A stretch of 64,000 nt of DNA, from positions 124,001 to 188,000 of the forward strand of contig RDOB01000002.1 of assembly GCA_011364965.1 (NCBI GenBank), given 5' to 3'. The DNA comes from Candidatus Heimdallarchaeota archaeon. GTDB taxonomy: Archaea; Asgardarchaeota; Heimdallarchaeia; Hodarchaeales; Hodarchaeaceae. How positions within the stretch are numbered: position 1 is the stretch's first letter; every line of letters begins with the position of its first letter. Made by a program: the position numbers and the translations under genes. The notes under the pieces were generated by a model, which worked only from the letters and a program-made list of their open reading frames with translations, had not been told where the DNA came from and did no database searches. Positions 8,522-18,494 of this stretch are shown here, in pieces.

Positions 8522-9916
8522 ATGGAAACGGATATTGCAATTATAGGTGGTGGGCCTGCAGGATATGTAGCTGCCATTCGAGCTTCACAATTAGGAGCAA
8601 AGGTTATATTAGTAGAGAAAGGGGAAATAGGTGGAACTTGTTTAAATAGGGGCTGCATTCCAACAAAATCCCTTTTGGAATCAGCTAAAAGATACAATAT
8701 GCTTTCTGATGCAGGGAAATTTGGATTGAACGTTGAGAATTTTTCATTTGATTACATTAAAATACAAAAAAGGAAAAATCAAATTGTTACGCGACTTGTG
8801 AAAGGAATAGAGTTTTTATTAAAGAATAATAGTGTTCAAATAGTAAGAGGTACCGGGAGTTTTATCGATTCTCATACAATTTCTGTTAAAACCCAAGATG
8901 AGACCTATACAATAATAACAAAAAAAACTATAATTGCTACCGGAAGTAAATCTTCTTCTGTTCCAATTCCTGGAATTCAAGGCGTAAAAGTATTAAATAG
9001 TAATGAGCTATTAATGTTAGATCGAATTCCAGACAGTATATTAATAATTGGGGGAGGTATAATTGGGGATGAATTTGCTTCAATTTTCAATTCTTTTGGA
9101 TGTAAAGTAACTATAGTCGAAATGTTGTCTCATCTGATTCCAATGGAAGATAGGGAAATAAGTATTGAGCTTGAGGCAGCTTTCAAGAGGATGGGAATCA
9201 AAGTGTATACTAATTCCAAAGTTACTGGTATCAGCGACGCAGAAAATGGTGAAAAAGTAGTTAAATTCCTCGATCATGAAGGAGTAGAGCAAATAATACG
9301 CTCAGAATATGTATTAGTATCTGTCGGACGAACTTCGGTTATTGAGGATTTAAATCTTGATGTATTGGAAAGTTTGGACTATGGACGAGGGATAACTGTT
9401 AATTATAAAATGGAAACTACCATACCTGACATTTATGCTATTGGAGACGTCATTCAAGGTGTTCCCTCCCCTATGTTAGCTTATACCGCTTCTCAAGAAG
9501 GCGAGATTGCAGTAGAAAATGCCCTCGGTAATAATATGGAAATGAAATATCATGGTATCCCTAGTGCTATATTTACATTCCCAGAGGTTGCTTCCGCGGG
9601 TTTAACAGAGGATAAAGCCAAAGAAACGCATGAGGTGCTTGTGGGAAAATTTCCATTTCAAGGAAATGGTCGAGCTATTATAGCAGGAGAGAATCGCGGA
9701 TTTGTGAAAGTTATTCTGGATAAGAAAACCACTGAGATTTTAGGAGTTCATATTATTGGGCCTCATGCAACAGAACTAATTGCTGAAGCTTCATTAGCCG
9801 TTACAAACCGTTTACATGCGAAATCTATTATCAAAACAGCGCATGGTCATCCTGTTTTGTATGAAAGTATAAAAGAAGCAGTACTGGATGCATTAGGAAG
9901 AGCAATTCATAAATAA
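8522..9916 (+). CDS. lpdA: Dihydrolipoamide dehydrogenase-like flavoprotein
   Basis: Class I pyridine-nucleotide disulfide oxidoreductase, about 464 residues from ATG 8522. The FAD-binding GGGPAGYVAAIRA motif stands at the N-terminus, followed by the redox-active disulfide GGTCLNRGCIPTK, an NAD-binding IIGGGIIGDEFAS motif, the second FAD motif (IYAIGDV), and the dimerisation-domain His-Glu pair HGHPVLYESIKEA. The ORF track starts at TTG 8489; ATG 8501 or 8522 is more likely because the fold begins at METDIAIIGGG. No E1, E2 or glycine-cleavage genes are nearby, so its lipoyl partner is unknown. Mercuric reductase is unlikely, since the C-terminal vicinal cysteines are absent. Confidence 0.88.
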   Translation: METDIAIIGGGPAGYVAAIRASQLGAKVILVEKGEIGGTCLNRGCIPTKSLLESAKRYNMLSDAGKFGLNVENFSFDYIKIQKRKNQIVTRLVKGIEFLLKNNSVQIVRGTGSFIDSHTISVKTQDETYTIITKKTIIATGSKSSSVPIPGIQGVKVLNSNELLMLDRIPDSILIIGGGIIGDEFASIFNSFGCKVTIVEMLSHLIPMEDREISIELEAAFKRMGIKVYTNSKVTGISDAENGEKVVKFLDHEGVEQIIRSEYVLVSVGRTSVIEDLNLDVLESLDYGRGITVNYKMETTIPDIYAIGDVIQGVPSPMLAYTASQEGEIAVENALGNNMEMKYHGIPSAIFTFPEVASAGLTEDKAKETHEVLVGKFPFQGNGRAIIAGENRGFVKVILDKKTTEILGVHIIGPHATELIAEASLAVTNRLHAKSIIKTAHGHPVLYESIKEAVLDALGRAIHK

Positions 9917-9923
9917 TTGATGA

Positions 9924-11939
9924 TTAAGTACTCAATCTACTTTTCCCTTTCTTTTCTTTATTTGAGCTTTTTTCATTCTCTGGATTTTGAAGGGAGAAGA
10001 TGAGATCTCGGATTTCAGCTGCTTTTTCAAATTCCAGCTCTTCAGCTGCTAGCTTCATTTCTTCTCTTAAAGCTGATAAATATTGTGGTAATTCATCTGC
10101 TGAGATGGTTTGAGACTTTATATCACTGAATGAGGTATGCATCTCTATCAAAGGTGAGCGAATATCTTTCTTTATTGTTTGAGGCACAATTCCTAAATCT
10201 TGATTATATTTAATTTGTATTTTTCTCCTCCTCTTGGTTTCTGCTATTGCACTCTGCATTGAATCAGATATATCATCTGCATAGAATACCACGCGTCCAT
10301 TTACATTTCTTGCTGCTCGGCCAATTGTTTGTATAAGTGCTCGTTCATTACGAAGGAACCCTTGCTTATCTGCATCTAGAATGGCAACTAAAGAAACTTC
10401 GGGTAAGTCTAATCCCTCGCGTAAAAGATTTATCCCTACTAAGACGTCAAATTCTCCTAATCTAAGAGATCTTAGGATGTCAGTCCGCTCTAGTGTTTTT
10501 ATTTCAGAGTGTAAATACCTTGCTTTGATTCCTATTTCATCAAAATAATCTGCGAGGTTTTCTGCCATTCTTTTAGTTAAAGTTGTCACCAAAGTTCTTT
10601 CATTTCTTTTGGTTGTGTTTTGTATTTCGGTTATAAGGTCATCAATTGGATTTGGAACATTAAGTCTAAGGACGATTTCAGGGTCTATTAATCCTGTGGG
10701 TCTTATAATTTGTTCAACTATTGCCATTTTACTTTTTTTTCTTGCATAAGGACCTGGGGTAGCACTTACAAAAATAGTCTGACCCATTCTTTCTTCAAAT
10801 TCTCTAAAATTCAGGGGACGATGATCATAAGCAGAAGGAAGACGGAAACCATAGTCCACTAGACTTTTTTTCCGTGAGCGATCTCCTTCAAGCATTCCCC
10901 CTATTTGAGGAATAGTCATGTGAGATTCATCTATAACTAATAAATAATCACTTGGAAAGAATTCAAAAAGTGTCGAAGGCGGCTCTCCAGGGTCTCTTCT
11001 ATCAAGATATCTGGAATAGTTCTCCATTCCTGGACAATGACCTAGTTCTTCGATCAACTCCAGATCATATAAAGTACGCTGTTGTAAACGATGTGCTTCA
11101 ATTTGTTTACCTTCAGCGTTCAATTCCTTTAACCGTATTTCTAGCTCCTTTCGAATCTCTTGGATTGCAAACTTTAACTCTTCCTTCTCCCTGACATAAT
11201 GTTTTGCAGGAAAAATATACGCTTTATCTAATATTATTTGGATTTTACCAGAAACAGGATGTATCTCTGCGATCCGATCGATTTCATTACCAAATAATTC
11301 AATTCGAATCGCTGTTTTATCTTCATATACAGGCCATACGTCAATAGTATCCCCCTTTGATCTAATTGTCCCTCTTGTTAAAGCCACCTCATTTCTTTCA
11401 TATAGATTTTCGATTAAACGAGAAAGGATTTCTCCTTTTGTTATTGTCATTCCCTTTTCTACGAATAATCCCATTTTCTTATAAGTTTCAGGCTTCCCTA
11501 ATCCATAAATACAAGAAACAGACGCAATCACGATCACATCCCATCGCTCGAGAAGACTTCGAGTAGCAGATGCACGCATTTTATCTATTTCTTCATTAAT
11601 GTCGAAGTCCTTTTCGATGTATCTATCAGGAGTTGGTAGATATGCTTCTGGTTGATAATAATCATAGAAAGAAACAAAATATTCTACAGCATTATTCGGG
11701 AAATATTCTTTGAATTCTTGATATAATTGCGCTGCAAGAGTTTTATTATGGGAAATTATTAATGTCGGTTTCTGAACTTGTTCTATTACATTAGCTATAG
11801 TAAAAGTTTTCCCCGATCCTGTTACTCCCAGAAGAGTTTGAAATTTATTGTTTTCTTTGATCAATTTTACAAGTGTCTCTATAGCTTTACTTTGATCACC
11901 ACGGGGGCTATAAGATGATTCTAATTTGAATTCAGGCAC
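9924..11939 (-). CDS. uvrB: Excinuclease ABC subunit B (UvrB)
   Basis: DNA-helicase-like damage-verification subunit of nucleotide excision repair, 671 residues, the normal family length. The Walker A motif is LGVTGSGKTFT, the beta-hairpin region carries FVSFYDYYQPEAYLP, and the Walker B is VIDESHMT. Later helicase motifs (GINLLREGLDLPE, QTIGRAARN) and the C-terminal UVR helix pair (EELEFEKAAEIRDLI), which contacts UvrC, are all present. GTG start with AGGTG seven bases upstream. It converges with lpdA at an 8-bp gap. uvrC lies 2 kb away on the other strand; uvrA is not in the window. The system is bacterial in origin and patchy in archaea. Confidence 0.97.
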   Translation of the reverse strand: MPEFKLESSYSPRGDQSKAIETLVKLIKENNKFQTLLGVTGSGKTFTIANVIEQVQKPTLIISHNKTLAAQLYQEFKEYFPNNAVEYFVSFYDYYQPEAYLPTPDRYIEKDFDINEEIDKMRASATRSLLERWDVIVIASVSCIYGLGKPETYKKMGLFVEKGMTITKGEILSRLIENLYERNEVALTRGTIRSKGDTIDVWPVYEDKTAIRIELFGNEIDRIAEIHPVSGKIQIILDKAYIFPAKHYVREKEELKFAIQEIRKELEIRLKELNAEGKQIEAHRLQQRTLYDLELIEELGHCPGMENYSRYLDRRDPGEPPSTLFEFFPSDYLLVIDESHMTIPQIGGMLEGDRSRKKSLVDYGFRLPSAYDHRPLNFREFEERMGQTIFVSATPGPYARKKSKMAIVEQIIRPTGLIDPEIVLRLNVPNPIDDLITEIQNTTKRNERTLVTTLTKRMAENLADYFDEIGIKARYLHSEIKTLERTDILRSLRLGEFDVLVGINLLREGLDLPEVSLVAILDADKQGFLRNERALIQTIGRAARNVNGRVVFYADDISDSMQSAIAETKRRRKIQIKYNQDLGIVPQTIKKDIRSPLIEMHTSFSDIKSQTISADELPQYLSALREEMKLAAEELEFEKAAEIRDLIFSLQNPENEKSSNKEKKGKSRLST

Positions 11940-12123
11940 GATCTAACACCTGTGTATCAATATCGCATGGATACTGGAAAATACATTGACTTCAAAAGTA
12001 TGTTTCTTCTGGTAAATAAGCAATTATTTTTTTAGTATATATGAGATTCCTTGATATTTTATTTTAGAATTTGAATTGGTTTTTAAATTATGTTGGATTT
12101 TGTTTCAATTGACCATATTCGGG

Positions 12124-12130
12124 TATAAAA
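12124..12130 (+). promoter_or_regulatory. TATA-like box upstream of the GTPase gene
   Basis: TATAAAA lies about 29 bases ahead of the GTG start of the GTPase at 12159, the spacing expected for an archaeal promoter giving a nearly leaderless mRNA. Called from sequence and position only. Confidence 0.35.
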
Positions 12131-12158
12131 GAATTGTTCTCTGATAAGAGGTTGTAAC

Positions 12159-12833
12159 GTGTTCGATAGAGATATTCGTGTTACTATTTTGGGTAATACT
12201 GGAGTTGGAAAGACAACTCTAATCGAACGTGTGAAGGGTAAAAATGTAGTGAAATTAACACCCGATAAATCATTAGATGTGAATATAGAGGAAAAAAGGA
12301 TTCGATTAAGGAGCTCTGAAGATTCTCCATGGTATTCGTTGGAAGCATATCGAATGTATCGTGTATTCGCCATAGATAACCCCGGGGATTATAAATTACG
12401 TCGAGTTTGGCGTGAATCGATGAGGAAGTATAAAACAAGAGGAATGCTATTTCTTTTAGATCCTAAACAGTCCATTGAAGTCCAAAGGGTAGCCATGGAG
12501 GATAGTTTCAATTATTTTTTGGATTCGTTGGATCTTAATCCTGCAAAAGCTGATAAAAAGGCTCAAAGCACTAAATATGTATTCCATTTCGTTGTAAATA
12601 AATGTGATCTATTATCTAATGTTCAACTCGAAACCCCAACCTTTTTAATGAACCCGGAAGTGAAGGAACAAGCTGTTGACTTCCTTTCAAATTTTGCTCA
12701 TACGATAGATGAATTCAAATCCACATTTCCTTATTCTAATATTGGGATATCCTATTTTTCTGCTTTATATAGCCCATATGAGGATATTGATAAGTTATTC
12801 GAGATTCTAAAGGTTTTTATTTACGAAAGTTGA
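12159..12833 (+). CDS. Ras-superfamily-like small GTPase with DNPG switch II
   Basis: A 224-residue P-loop GTPase. G1 is LGNTGVGKTTL near residue 12, G4 is NKCD near 147, and a G5-like SALYS sits near the C-terminus. G3 reads AIDNPGDY instead of the Ras-type DTAGQ, so the usual catalytic glutamine after glycine is absent and intrinsic hydrolysis may be altered. There is a long insert between G3 and G4, and no lipid-modification cysteine at the C-terminus. GTP binding is well supported; regulatory role and partners are unknown. It converges on the hypothetical gene at 12843. Small GTPases of this kind are characteristically abundant in Asgard genomes. Confidence 0.8.
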   Translation: MFDRDIRVTILGNTGVGKTTLIERVKGKNVVKLTPDKSLDVNIEEKRIRLRSSEDSPWYSLEAYRMYRVFAIDNPGDYKLRRVWRESMRKYKTRGMLFLLDPKQSIEVQRVAMEDSFNYFLDSLDLNPAKADKKAQSTKYVFHFVVNKCDLLSNVQLETPTFLMNPEVKEQAVDFLSNFAHTIDEFKSTFPYSNIGISYFSALYSPYEDIDKLFEILKVFIYES

Positions 12834-12842
12834 GGATGGTTG

Positions 12843-13652
12843 TCAAGGTTCCACCAAAGGAATCAATTTTTCTTCAAATCGTTGTGAATCAATTTGGAGG
12901 GGTTTTATAGAAAATTCAATACATTTCTTCTTATACTTAAAAATAACATATTTATCTAATACATTTAACATACGTATCTTTCTCAAAATAGGACTAAAAA
13001 TGTTGAAGGAAAGCTGTTGATTATCAGAAACTTGTTTTGCTTGGGTATATAAGATGGTTAAAAGGTCTCTATGTAACTGGAAAAATCGTGGAAAATCTCT
13101 AGAAAACTGATTTAAAACCAGTTTCGGATCTTTGTTCGTAGAATTATGAATTGCTGATACGAAACGTTGTTTGAAGGGATTATAAACATTTTCATCAAAG
13201 GTGGTTATCGTAGTAGTTATTGTATCCTCTAAAGACATAGTTAATCGGTAGAATTGCTCATATATATCTCTGGGAAGGTATTTTAACTCATAAAATAGTG
13301 CTTCGTAACCCTCAATCGTAAATGGAAGTAAATCTTTGAAGTAAAAGTCCATTAACAATCTTTGAGATTGAAATTTCTGTTCAGAAGTAAGAAAACATAG
13401 CTCTACGATACCTTCACAAATATTGTGTAACACTTGTTCTGTATCAAATTCAGAAGAAGAAGGAAGGTTGTTAATTTGGCCAGAGGATTCAAAAGGGCTG
13501 AATTGAAGAAAATTAGTTTTCGATTTTCCCAGTGTATATTGAATACTATTTTTAGAAATTTCAAATTGGCCTTTTTTAGCAACTACAACACGCTTCTTCC
13601 CACTAATGGATATTGGAGGGCACATCAAAAAGGAATTGAAATTCTGAGCCAA
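12843..13652 (-). CDS. Hypothetical protein, 269 aa
   Basis: Not recognised. The protein looks soluble and mostly helical from about residue 60 on, with aromatic-rich helices (FYFKDLLPFTIEGYEALFYEL). A beta-like N-terminal 50 residues includes KKRVVVAKKGQFEIS. There is no membrane segment, metal cluster or P-loop. It stands alone, converging with the GTPase gene 10 bp away. A possible hairpin (CTCAAA / TTTGAG, 7-base loop) sits about 45 bp upstream of its start near 13697. Confidence 0.55.
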   Translation of the reverse strand: MAQNFNSFLMCPPISISGKKRVVVAKKGQFEISKNSIQYTLGKSKTNFLQFSPFESSGQINNLPSSSEFDTEQVLHNICEGIVELCFLTSEQKFQSQRLLMDFYFKDLLPFTIEGYEALFYELKYLPRDIYEQFYRLTMSLEDTITTTITTFDENVYNPFKQRFVSAIHNSTNKDPKLVLNQFSRDFPRFFQLHRDLLTILYTQAKQVSDNQQLSFNIFSPILRKIRMLNVLDKYVIFKYKKKCIEFSIKPLQIDSQRFEEKLIPLVEP

Positions 13653-14104
13653 TTTAGATACCTACTGCAATACCAGACAGAATTCTACTAAATAGCTCAA
13701 ATGCTCAGTTTGAGATTATAAAATATTCGAAAAAGAAAATATTACCCTTAATTATGCGCTCATTTCGGGGATTAACCCAAAAGGCCTCAAATTCAACATC
13801 AATCGTTGGTTAAACCTGTAATTCGTTCAAGAAATATTTAATTGTCATTTTTGAGGTCTATTTCAACTAAATTCGCCTATTTTCGCGTAGTTCCATTTCT
13901 TATCCCAATTTTCACATTATGGGTTTGTTTGGATTCTCAATGCAATCTTTCAAAAGTATTAATTCCAGAGTTACAGATAATCTGACTCTTTTCTTCTCTA
14001 ATCTAAAACCTGTATAAAAAAGGAAATTTTAATGAAGGGATTGTTTCTTATCTTAATCACCAAAATTGAATGTAAATCACTAAACAACGGATGAATTGAC
14101 CACA
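13653..14104. other. Intergenic region before uvrC
   Basis: No convincing gene. It contains the hairpin CTCAAA-tgctcag-TTTGAG near 13697 and a clear TATA-like TGTATAAAAAAGG near 14011-14023 that would start transcription close to 14040, ahead of the uvrC ATG at 14105. A 20-codon ORF at 14032-14094 lies here, but its start would fall upstream of that predicted transcript start. Confidence 0.4.
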
Positions 14105-15931
14105 ATGAAAGATTTCCCTGAATCTATTAGGTTAACATTAAGTTCATTACCTCAAAAGCCAGGGGTTTATCTAATGATAAACGATCAGGGAAAAGTCATA
14201 TATATTGGAGCAGCTTCGAACCTCAAAAATCGTGTTTCCTCTTATTTTCGCAAAGATATACCAGATCCAAAGACTAGGAAATTAGTTACAAAAATCTCAA
14301 CTCTAGATTATGAGATTCATGAGTCAGAAGAAAGTGCTTTTCTCCGCGAGAGAGATCTAATTAGAATTCATAATCCCCGATTTAATTTAGATTGGAAAGA
14401 TGACAAAGAATATCCGATGATTAGAATCACGAAAGTGTCTGATTCTGAGAAATTTTCTCGATTATTCATTGTCCGTAGTATTGATAACCCTAATGATTGG
14501 CATTTTGGAAGAAAAACTGATGTGAAAGCGCTCCGATCTTCAGTGAGATCTTTAAGGAAAATATTTCCTATTGCAAATAAAAATTATTGCTTTCGTACGA
14601 AAAAACCTTGTTTAGATTATTCAATTCAGCGATGCTCTGCCCCTTGTGTAGGGAAAATCACTTCGAAGGAATATCAAGGCATTGTTACTCAATTAGTACT
14701 CTTTCTTCAGGGTAAACGTCATGATTTAATTTCCTCACTATATAATGAAATGAATTCTGCAAGTGAAGATCTTAACTACGAATATGCAGCGAAGATTAGA
14801 GACAGGATTACACAAATAGAGAAATCCATTGATTCCCAGAAAGGGTTTCCCGAACCACGCGATCAGGACGCTTTAATTCTATTAAATGACAATAATCATT
14901 ATATGATTATTATATTTTGGTTAAAAAATGGAGTTGTTATTAATTTTGAGGAAAGATACCTTGGTATTCTAGAAGCTCTTCCTGATTCTGAAATAATGAA
15001 TTCATTTATTAATCAATATTACATGGTTTCTGATTTCATACCTAATTTAATAGAAATATCAACAAATCTCCTAGAAGAGATCGAGATTCTCGAAATTTGG
15101 TTGTCTAAGAAGCAGGGAAGGACTGTAAAAATAATATCGAATCCAAATATAATTTCCAACTCTATTTTCAAACATAATATCCTTCGTTCACATTTTCATT
15201 TGGGAGAGAAATTTCGGAATGAAGTACGGAAGAATGAATTTCAGGAAAAAGCACTTATTGAATTAAAGGAATATCTTGGATTAGTAAATATCCCTAGAAA
15301 AATAGAAACATTTGATATCTCAAATATTCAGGGTTCATTACCAGTTGGATCAATGGTTGTATTTCGAGATGGAAAACCAGCTAAAAGGGAGTACCGTAAG
15401 TTTAAAATAAAATCTGTCTCACCTGAACCAAATGATGTTGCTATGCTACAAGAGGTTCTTCTTCGTCGATTAACTCATAAAGATGAAGCTTTTTCTGAAT
15501 CCGAACCCGATTTAATTGTGTTAGATGGAGGTAAACCTCAAGTAAATGCTATAAAAAAGATATTAGATAAGTTAGAAAAAGATATTCCTGTTATTGGACT
15601 AGCAAAAAGAGAAGAAGAGGTTTATTCACCTCATAAAAGCAAATCTATACCAATCCCAAAGAATAGTTTTGGTCTACAGTTACTGAAGCAGACACGGGAC
15701 GAAGCCCATAGATTTGCAATAACATATCATAAGAAACGTAGGATTTTGACATCAAAATCAGCTCTGGATCAAATTCCTGGAGTAGGGGTAAAAAGGAGAA
15801 ATGCTTTGCTATCCTTTTTTGGAGATATTTCCTCAATTAAAGCAGCAACCGTTGATGAACTTTGTGAAATCGAAGGAATTAGTAGGAATTTAGCAGAAAA
15901 GATCTTTTTATTCTTTAAATCAAAAAACTAG
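14105..15931 (+). CDS. uvrC: Excinuclease ABC subunit C (UvrC)
   Basis: Dual-incision nuclease of nucleotide excision repair, about 608 residues, normal length. The N-terminal GIY-YIG nuclease (GVYLMINDQGKVIYIGAASN) is followed by a four-cysteine cluster of UvrC type (CFRTKKPCLDYSIQRCSAPC) and a UVR motif (DLNYEYAAKIRDRI) that meets UvrB. The RNase H-like second nuclease follows (TFDISNIQGSLPVGSMVVF ... DLIVLDGGKPQVNA), then tandem helix-hairpin-helix motifs at the end (IPGVGVKRR, IEGISRNLAEK). The ORF track starts at TTG 14096; ATG 14105 fits the family better. It partners with uvrB at 9924-11939. Confidence 0.97.
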   Translation: MKDFPESIRLTLSSLPQKPGVYLMINDQGKVIYIGAASNLKNRVSSYFRKDIPDPKTRKLVTKISTLDYEIHESEESAFLRERDLIRIHNPRFNLDWKDDKEYPMIRITKVSDSEKFSRLFIVRSIDNPNDWHFGRKTDVKALRSSVRSLRKIFPIANKNYCFRTKKPCLDYSIQRCSAPCVGKITSKEYQGIVTQLVLFLQGKRHDLISSLYNEMNSASEDLNYEYAAKIRDRITQIEKSIDSQKGFPEPRDQDALILLNDNNHYMIIIFWLKNGVVINFEERYLGILEALPDSEIMNSFINQYYMVSDFIPNLIEISTNLLEEIEILEIWLSKKQGRTVKIISNPNIISNSIFKHNILRSHFHLGEKFRNEVRKNEFQEKALIELKEYLGLVNIPRKIETFDISNIQGSLPVGSMVVFRDGKPAKREYRKFKIKSVSPEPNDVAMLQEVLLRRLTHKDEAFSESEPDLIVLDGGKPQVNAIKKILDKLEKDIPVIGLAKREEEVYSPHKSKSIPIPKNSFGLQLLKQTRDEAHRFAITYHKKRRILTSKSALDQIPGVGVKRRNALLSFFGDISSIKAATVDELCEIEGISRNLAEKIFLFFKSKN

Positions 15932-15947
15932 TTTAGTTTGACCAAAT

Positions 15948-18494
15948 TTATTCCTCTTTGGAGGAAATCACACGAAACTTTGCATTTATTTGCGATATTG
16001 TTTCTTTTATTGTTGTTTCAATTAAATGGTTTGGTATATCTTCTTTTGAAGTGATATAAAGATTTATTGTGAGTGAAACATTCAGATTTTCAACTAATAG
16101 AGGATTAATGATACCTTTTACAAATTCATTTAAATGACCAGCATTTAATTCTGTAATTTCAAGATTGAGAAGTTTTGGTATTTTTTTGTCTTGTTTCTGA
16201 TCCCTTACAGACTCTGATTCTGACGGACTAAATGCACGATTAAGAATAAGTCCTTTACCTATGGACTTCAATTTAAAATCACCTCCAAATTTCTTGATAT
16301 ATCCCTTCTCAGTGTCATAAATCGAAAATATTCCTCTAGAAATTCCCTCTATTATGGATAATTCAAAAATCTCAATTGATTTGACTTTTACTAACTCAAC
16401 GTTTAAATAAAACAATTCAACTAAATCCAATATTCTCATTCCCTTCTCAGGTAAAAGATCAAGAAGAATATTCGGATCAATTTTATCAGTAATTACGTCT
16501 CGTCTCATTAGCTCGTTCAAATACCATTTAGTCAATTTCTCCTCTGTCGAATTTGCGGCCTGTAGATAGAGAATTTGGCTTCCATCGTAAACAATTGAAT
16601 AGATTTTTTTGACATAGTGAATTATCAACGGAAAAAGTTTATCTAGTCGTCGTTCAATGACATCCTTATAATTTACTGAATTAGAATCCGCTTTAAGTCT
16701 TTTTAATGCAAGATTTGTCAGTAAAAGATCCTTTAAGCGATCTAAATGTAATTCATCAGCATATATATAGATGATTGCATTTTTATATATCCTAAATCCT
16801 TCACCTTTCTTTTCTAACCATTCTTTTCTTGCTTCTATTTTAAAAATAGGATCCATGATAACTATTCTTAGTTCCATTTCATCAGGTATTTCTTTATTAT
16901 CTTTTGGCCACACAATTGTTTTTACTTCATTTCCAAGTGAGAGCATAATCTGTTTTCGGAATTCCTCATCTATAAAACGAACACATTCGATTTTAATGTC
17001 ATGGATTAAACCATTAATATTCTGCTTTTTTCTAAAAAGATATCGACCGAAATTATGATGAAGGAAGTGGAGAGAGTCAGCTAGTATTTCCACAATATCC
17101 TGTATAAATAAGCTTCCTGACGTATCCCTTAGCATTGCAATTTTTAATTCTGGTAAGGAAATCCCTCGGTTAACATTAGCTTTAGAGAAGGAAGATAAAT
17201 AAATAACTTGAGCAATTTTCCTAGCAGATTGCAATAAATTCTGGTTCTTTATTGCATTGAGATGAGAGGTAGGATTTAATATCTCAGAATTTAAAATTGT
17301 GTCATATTCTGAAGAAAAATGTTTTGTAAATTCATTTCTTAAATTACTAGAATCCAAAGAAATATCAGAGAGCAATATATAGTCAATTTCCATATTTGAA
17401 TTCCAGAGATTTGTTAATATCAAGGCTAAAATTCTTAGGATTCCTCGTGTGCCCTGAAAACTATGCAAAGTAGTCCAATTCTTAGTTAGAAGGTTTATAA
17501 TTTCTGGTTGAAATGGATAAGACACATCCATTAATTTTTTATAGTCAGCAAAATTTGACATACTTGGAATTTCCTTTTGAATGTCATTATGAATTTTGAA
17601 ATAATGTGAAATTATCCAAGTTTTTGCTCTATGATCTACGACCTTTTTCACAAGACGTTTTGAAACTATCCCATAAATTTCATCTGGACGAATTGGGATT
17701 TCAATTGATTCCAATCTTCCCAAAATTTGATTTAATTTAGCTATTGTACTCTCCTGTTGATCATTAAATTCTTCCTGCTGTTGTACGGGAGTTGTGAGTA
17801 CCAATAAAGTATGAGGGATGGAATATAGTGTCTCTGTAAGTTCTTGTAGAAATATGAGGCTTTGTGAACCCAAATTTGATTTATAAATTTCAACACCATA
17901 TGTTTTAGATAAATAATTAACAATTTCATCAAGAAGGATAATACATGGTCCAATTCCTTGAAAAAGAGACAATATCTTCCCCTTTCCTGGAGATATACCT
18001 CTAGAATCATTTTCTTTTATTATGTCGAATTTATTAGTTCCTCCCAATTGTTGAGCTATTTCTCCCCAAAGCGTTCTGATTGTCTCATCTGGAGTTTTAC
18101 GACCTTTTAGAGGATCTAGATAACTTCCACTTATGGCGATTAGCTTGATATTAGGAATAGTTTCAATAAAGGGTAATAAATTTCGAGAATCGTTACCAAT
18201 AGTAGCATAATGATAAATAGCAAGGAGGGAATGTGTTTTTCCTCCGCCAAAAGGGGATTGTAGTTTGATAATTGGAGGACCGATATCTTTTAAAATTTTT
18301 AAATGCACAGCTCGAAGAAGGTTTTTTAGGCCATTTGTCATATAAGTGTATGAAAAAAACAATTTTGCATCTTTATAATCTTCTATACTTCTATTCTCAA
18401 TTACATCTATTAAATCTGCTACAAAAAGTGTTTCGTTGATAATCCCCTCTTTAATCTTTGGATGGGGTTCAATAACATCTCTGAAAGATTTCAT
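15948..18494 (-). CDS. DUF499 AAA+ ATPase (BrxC/PglY-like), solitary
   Basis: A large P-loop ATPase whose N-terminus (HPKIKEGIINETLFVADL) and Walker A context (LQSPFGGGKTHSLLAIYH, near residue 80) match the DUF499 family. Walker B is GPCIILLDEIVNYLS near 190, and a TTPVQQQEEFND sensor region follows. The C-terminal half is helical and ends in a small domain of the ETTIKETISQI type. In BREX phage-defence systems a DUF499 protein (BrxC/PglY) works with a PglX methyltransferase, and other defence loci pair DUF499 with a DUF1156 methylase. None of those partners adjoins this gene; three methylase-like genes lie 31 kb away. Family call firm, function open. Confidence 0.82.
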   Translation of the reverse strand: MKSFRDVIEPHPKIKEGIINETLFVADLIDVIENRSIEDYKDAKLFFSYTYMTNGLKNLLRAVHLKILKDIGPPIIKLQSPFGGGKTHSLLAIYHYATIGNDSRNLLPFIETIPNIKLIAISGSYLDPLKGRKTPDETIRTLWGEIAQQLGGTNKFDIIKENDSRGISPGKGKILSLFQGIGPCIILLDEIVNYLSKTYGVEIYKSNLGSQSLIFLQELTETLYSIPHTLLVLTTPVQQQEEFNDQQESTIAKLNQILGRLESIEIPIRPDEIYGIVSKRLVKKVVDHRAKTWIISHYFKIHNDIQKEIPSMSNFADYKKLMDVSYPFQPEIINLLTKNWTTLHSFQGTRGILRILALILTNLWNSNMEIDYILLSDISLDSSNLRNEFTKHFSSEYDTILNSEILNPTSHLNAIKNQNLLQSARKIAQVIYLSSFSKANVNRGISLPELKIAMLRDTSGSLFIQDIVEILADSLHFLHHNFGRYLFRKKQNINGLIHDIKIECVRFIDEEFRKQIMLSLGNEVKTIVWPKDNKEIPDEMELRIVIMDPIFKIEARKEWLEKKGEGFRIYKNAIIYIYADELHLDRLKDLLLTNLALKRLKADSNSVNYKDVIERRLDKLFPLIIHYVKKIYSIVYDGSQILYLQAANSTEEKLTKWYLNELMRRDVITDKIDPNILLDLLPEKGMRILDLVELFYLNVELVKVKSIEIFELSIIEGISRGIFSIYDTEKGYIKKFGGDFKLKSIGKGLILNRAFSPSESESVRDQKQDKKIPKLLNLEITELNAGHLNEFVKGIINPLLVENLNVSLTINLYITSKEDIPNHLIETTIKETISQINAKFRVISSKEE

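Noticed and set aside
11366-11566. Plus-strand ORF track entries opposite uvrB, smc, porA and other long genes
   Set aside because: They lie antisense inside genes with strong family matches, have no recognisable domains and lack ribosome-binding sites; treated as shadows.
14032-14094. 20-codon ORF (MKGLFLILITKIECKSLNNG) with an AAAGGA motif just before uvrC, similar in length to the hydB leader ORF
   Set aside because: A strong TATA-like box at about 14011-14023 predicts a transcript start near 14040, downstream of this ORF's ATG, so it would not be translated. No overlap with the uvrC start.
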